A stretch of 20,535 bases of DNA from Lophium mytilinum. Lineage: Eukaryota; Ascomycota; Dothideomycetes; Mytilinidiales; Mytilinidiaceae. The stretch is from assembly GCA_010093605.1 (NCBI GenBank), contig MU004193.1, forward strand, positions 1,775,368-1,795,902. Direction: 5' to 3'. The notes below the pieces were generated by a model, which was not told where the DNA came from, ran no database searches, and was given only the letters and a program-made list of their open reading frames with translations. The position numbers were made by a program, and so were the translations under genes. The first letter of the stretch is position 1, and the number at the start of each line of letters is the position of its first letter. Shown piece by piece: positions 19,095 through 20,535 of this stretch.

Positions 19095-20301
19095 ATACTA
19101 AGCTTAATTACTACGCCGCTTCCTAGCTTTAAGAAGAAAAGAAAGATAGAGGTTGCAACTCCTCTTAGTAGTTAAAACTCTACCTACGCCCCGCCGTTAA
19201 TTAATTAGATACGTAGAGGCTCTATTCTAGGTGCCCTAAGTGTGCTATAAAACCTTTTTAGTATTAATAAGTTTAAGAAGCAGTATAAAGCCGCCGTTGC
19301 CGCTGCTAGAGCCTAAGCCTAATCTACTCTCTAACCTATCTCTATCTCTATACGCTTATTAGTAAACACCCAGCTCTTTATCTAGCGCTGCCAGGCCCTT
19401 GCCATCCCCTAACCTATCTTCTTATTTAACGGCGACGCCTTTCTACTCTTCTAGAACTGCACTCTAACCCTCTACGCCGCCGGCTCCCCCCACTTTCTTA
19501 CTACTACTAGCCTCTTTACCTCTAAGAAAGAAGCTAAAGAAGCCGCCTCTACCTTTAGCCTTGCCCTTCTCTCCTCTCTTAAAGCCTCGGGCATAGTCTC
19601 TACCCCTAGCAAAACTAAAAAATATACTCTAACTCTAACTCCTACTACTACTACCCCTGAGGAACCCTAGGAAAACTTTACTAGTATTTTTATAGAATTC
19701 TGCTAAGCCTCTAAAATCCCCGTTCTAACCTTTACTAAGTTTAAAACCGGCACCTGCTTCTCCGCCGAGCTATTACTGGCCTCGCACCGCCTGGAGAACG
19801 CCCCCTTTAGCGGCTGCGCTATGCTCTACCCGTTAAAGAAAGCGGCTTATGCGGCTATAGTAAGGGAGGCGGTGCTCTAGCTGCGCGTAGAAATAGCTGC
19901 CCGCTATATATAAGCCCGCGTCCGTAAAGAAGTAGTAGAAGACGGTAGGGGGTTCTAAGAACGCCGCGGTGCAGCTACCGGGTAGTGTAGCAGCGCGGGT
20001 GCTGGCGCTGGCGAGCGAGCTAGGGCTACCGCAGCCGGAGTATTAGTAGGCGGCGCTAAGTGCGCTAGCGCCGGGGCTATCTATAGTAAGTAGTTTGTTC
20101 CCGGGGAGTAGAGTAGGCGGGGAGGATAGGGTAGTAGTAATAGTAAGGCATGTAGTTAGAAAGAAGGCGGCGAGGGAGAAGTATGCGCGGTTAATAGGAA
20201 TGGAGTTAGAAGGAGTATTAGAGAGGAGGAAGGGGGTGTTAGAAAAGGTGTTAGAGAAGGGAAAGAGGGAGGTAGAGATAAGAGAGGAGGATAAGAACTA
20301 G
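19095..20301 (+). pseudogene. Telomere-adjacent protein with three dsRNA-binding-like domains
   Basis: Frame 1 (about 19095-19925) begins with a basic segment (LPSFKKKRKIEVATP) and KKQYKAAVAAARAQAQ. dsRBD 1 (about 19347-19590) has helix 1 LFIQRCQALAIPQPIF and the canonical helix 2 start SKKEAKEAAS. dsRBD 2 (19677-19886) runs FTSIFIEFCQASKIPVLTF, then CFSAELLLA, to YPLKKAAYAAIVREAVLQLR. After a one-base frame shift or small intron near 19925, dsRBD 3 (about 19984-20222) has VLALASELGLPQPEYQ and VRKKAAREKYARLIGMEL. A charged coiled-coil-like tail follows (KGVLEKVLEKGKREVEIREE) to TAG 20299-20301. The alpha-beta-beta-beta-alpha order and KKxA helix 2 fit the dsRBD family, whose members bind dsRNA in Dicer, RNase III, ADAR and Staufen-type proteins; no catalytic domain is visible. 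About eight TAA/TAG codons, all at plausible Gln positions, interrupt frame 1, while the last 290 bases have one uninterrupted frame. The end lies 120 bases from the telomere. Confidence 0.7.
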
Positions 20302-20401
20302 TATTCTTATTAGAAGTATAGAGAGACATATAATAGGAACTTATTTATACTTACTTAATTTAGGTTATAGTAGGGGAAGCATATTAGAAGTATAGTAAGT
20401 A
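20302..20401 (+). other. Short A+T-rich spacer between the last gene and the telomere
   Basis: It contains a direct repeat, ATTAGAAGTATAG at 20309-20321 and 20383-20395, and the related GGAAGTATA at 20402. No gene is present. It could include the 3' untranslated region of the dsRBD gene. Confidence 0.5.
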
Positions 20402-20419
20402 GGAAGTATAATTACTTCC
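20402..20419. repeat. Perfect small hairpin at the telomere junction
   Basis: GGAAGTA, a TAAT loop, then TACTTCC: 7-base arms, ending one base before the first TTAGGG unit. It may be chance in a repetitive GAAGTATA context, or the end structure of the subtelomeric block. Confidence 0.6.
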
Positions 20420-20535
20420 GTTAGGGTTAGGGTTAGGGTTTTAGGGTTAGGGTTAGGGTTAGGGTTAGGGTTAGGGTTAGGGTTAGGGTTAGGGTTAGGG
20501 TTAGGGTTAGGGTTAGGGTTAGGGTTAGGGTTAGG
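20420..20535 (+). repeat. Terminal telomere, TTAGGG repeats
   Basis: G followed by three TTAGGG units, one variant unit TTTTAGGG (20439-20446), then about 15 units to the end of the window, the last one incomplete. The G-rich strand runs 5' to 3' toward the right end, so this is the real right end of a chromosome. TTAGGG is the usual repeat of filamentous ascomycetes. Confidence 0.97.

Noticed and set aside
4142-20301. A nuclear genetic code with TAA/TAG as Gln (ciliate-like), since in-frame TAA/TAG align with Gln
   Set aside because: CAA/CAG remain in use in the same frames, CpA/TpG depletion extends to non-coding DNA, a splice donor and zinc-ligand Cys/His codons show the same change, and telomere and intron features are those of filamentous fungi. 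RIP explains all of it.
2909-20535. A telomeric retrotransposon of the MoTeR type or a telomere-linked RecQ helicase
   Set aside because: No reverse transcriptase, endonuclease or RecQ motifs are readable; the helicase present has SNF2 motifs.

Overview
The window is the right-hand end of a chromosome from a filamentous ascomycete (Pezizomycotina-type). It finishes in about 115 bases of TTAGGG repeats, the genes have short fungal introns (GTAAGN donors, CTAAC/CTAAT branch sites), and nearly all of it looks like repeat-induced point mutation (RIP): CpA and TpG are scarce, TpA is everywhere, and gene remnants are riddled with TAA/TAG codons where Gln is expected. The species cannot be named from the sequence.

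Layout. (1) 1-2905 is very A+T-rich. It holds a small two-exon minus-strand gene of unknown function (97-778) and an OrsD/DUF3505-like zinc-finger gene remnant (about 2350-2905) that stops at (2) a short interstitial telomere tract, 2909-2922. (3) 2970-3835 is an array of four diverged units of about 210 bp. (4) 4142-9451 is a very long plus-strand pseudogene of unknown family. (5) 9881-15643 is a plus-strand SNF2-type helicase pseudogene. I could rebuild it as seven exons and six phase-consistent introns totalling 1,752 codons plus a stop. (6) 15.8-17.5 kb has no gene I can support. (7) 17.6-20.3 kb carries an unknown Asn/Ser/Lys-rich ORF, a MYND zinc finger, and a telomere-adjacent gene with three apparent double-stranded-RNA-binding domains (dsRBDs); a half-dsRBD duplicate lies about 1.1 kb upstream. 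(8) A small hairpin abuts the terminal telomere at 20420.

The most striking pattern is a palindromic repeat (half-site AAGGGCCCTAGCAGGAAG, then its reverse complement). It occurs about eleven times between 3.9 and 15.8 kb, and every one of the six introns of the helicase gene contains a copy. This is what intron-generating 'introner-like' elements would leave.

The block 2923-20419 lies between telomere repeats of the same orientation, and the older tract cuts a gene. Two histories fit: a broken end that was healed and later extended by another chromosome end, or a large element inserted in telomere repeats. How the long unknown protein, SNF2 helicase, MYND and dsRBD genes worked together is unknown; chromatin and dsRNA roles are inference from domains only. 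Most are now inactive.
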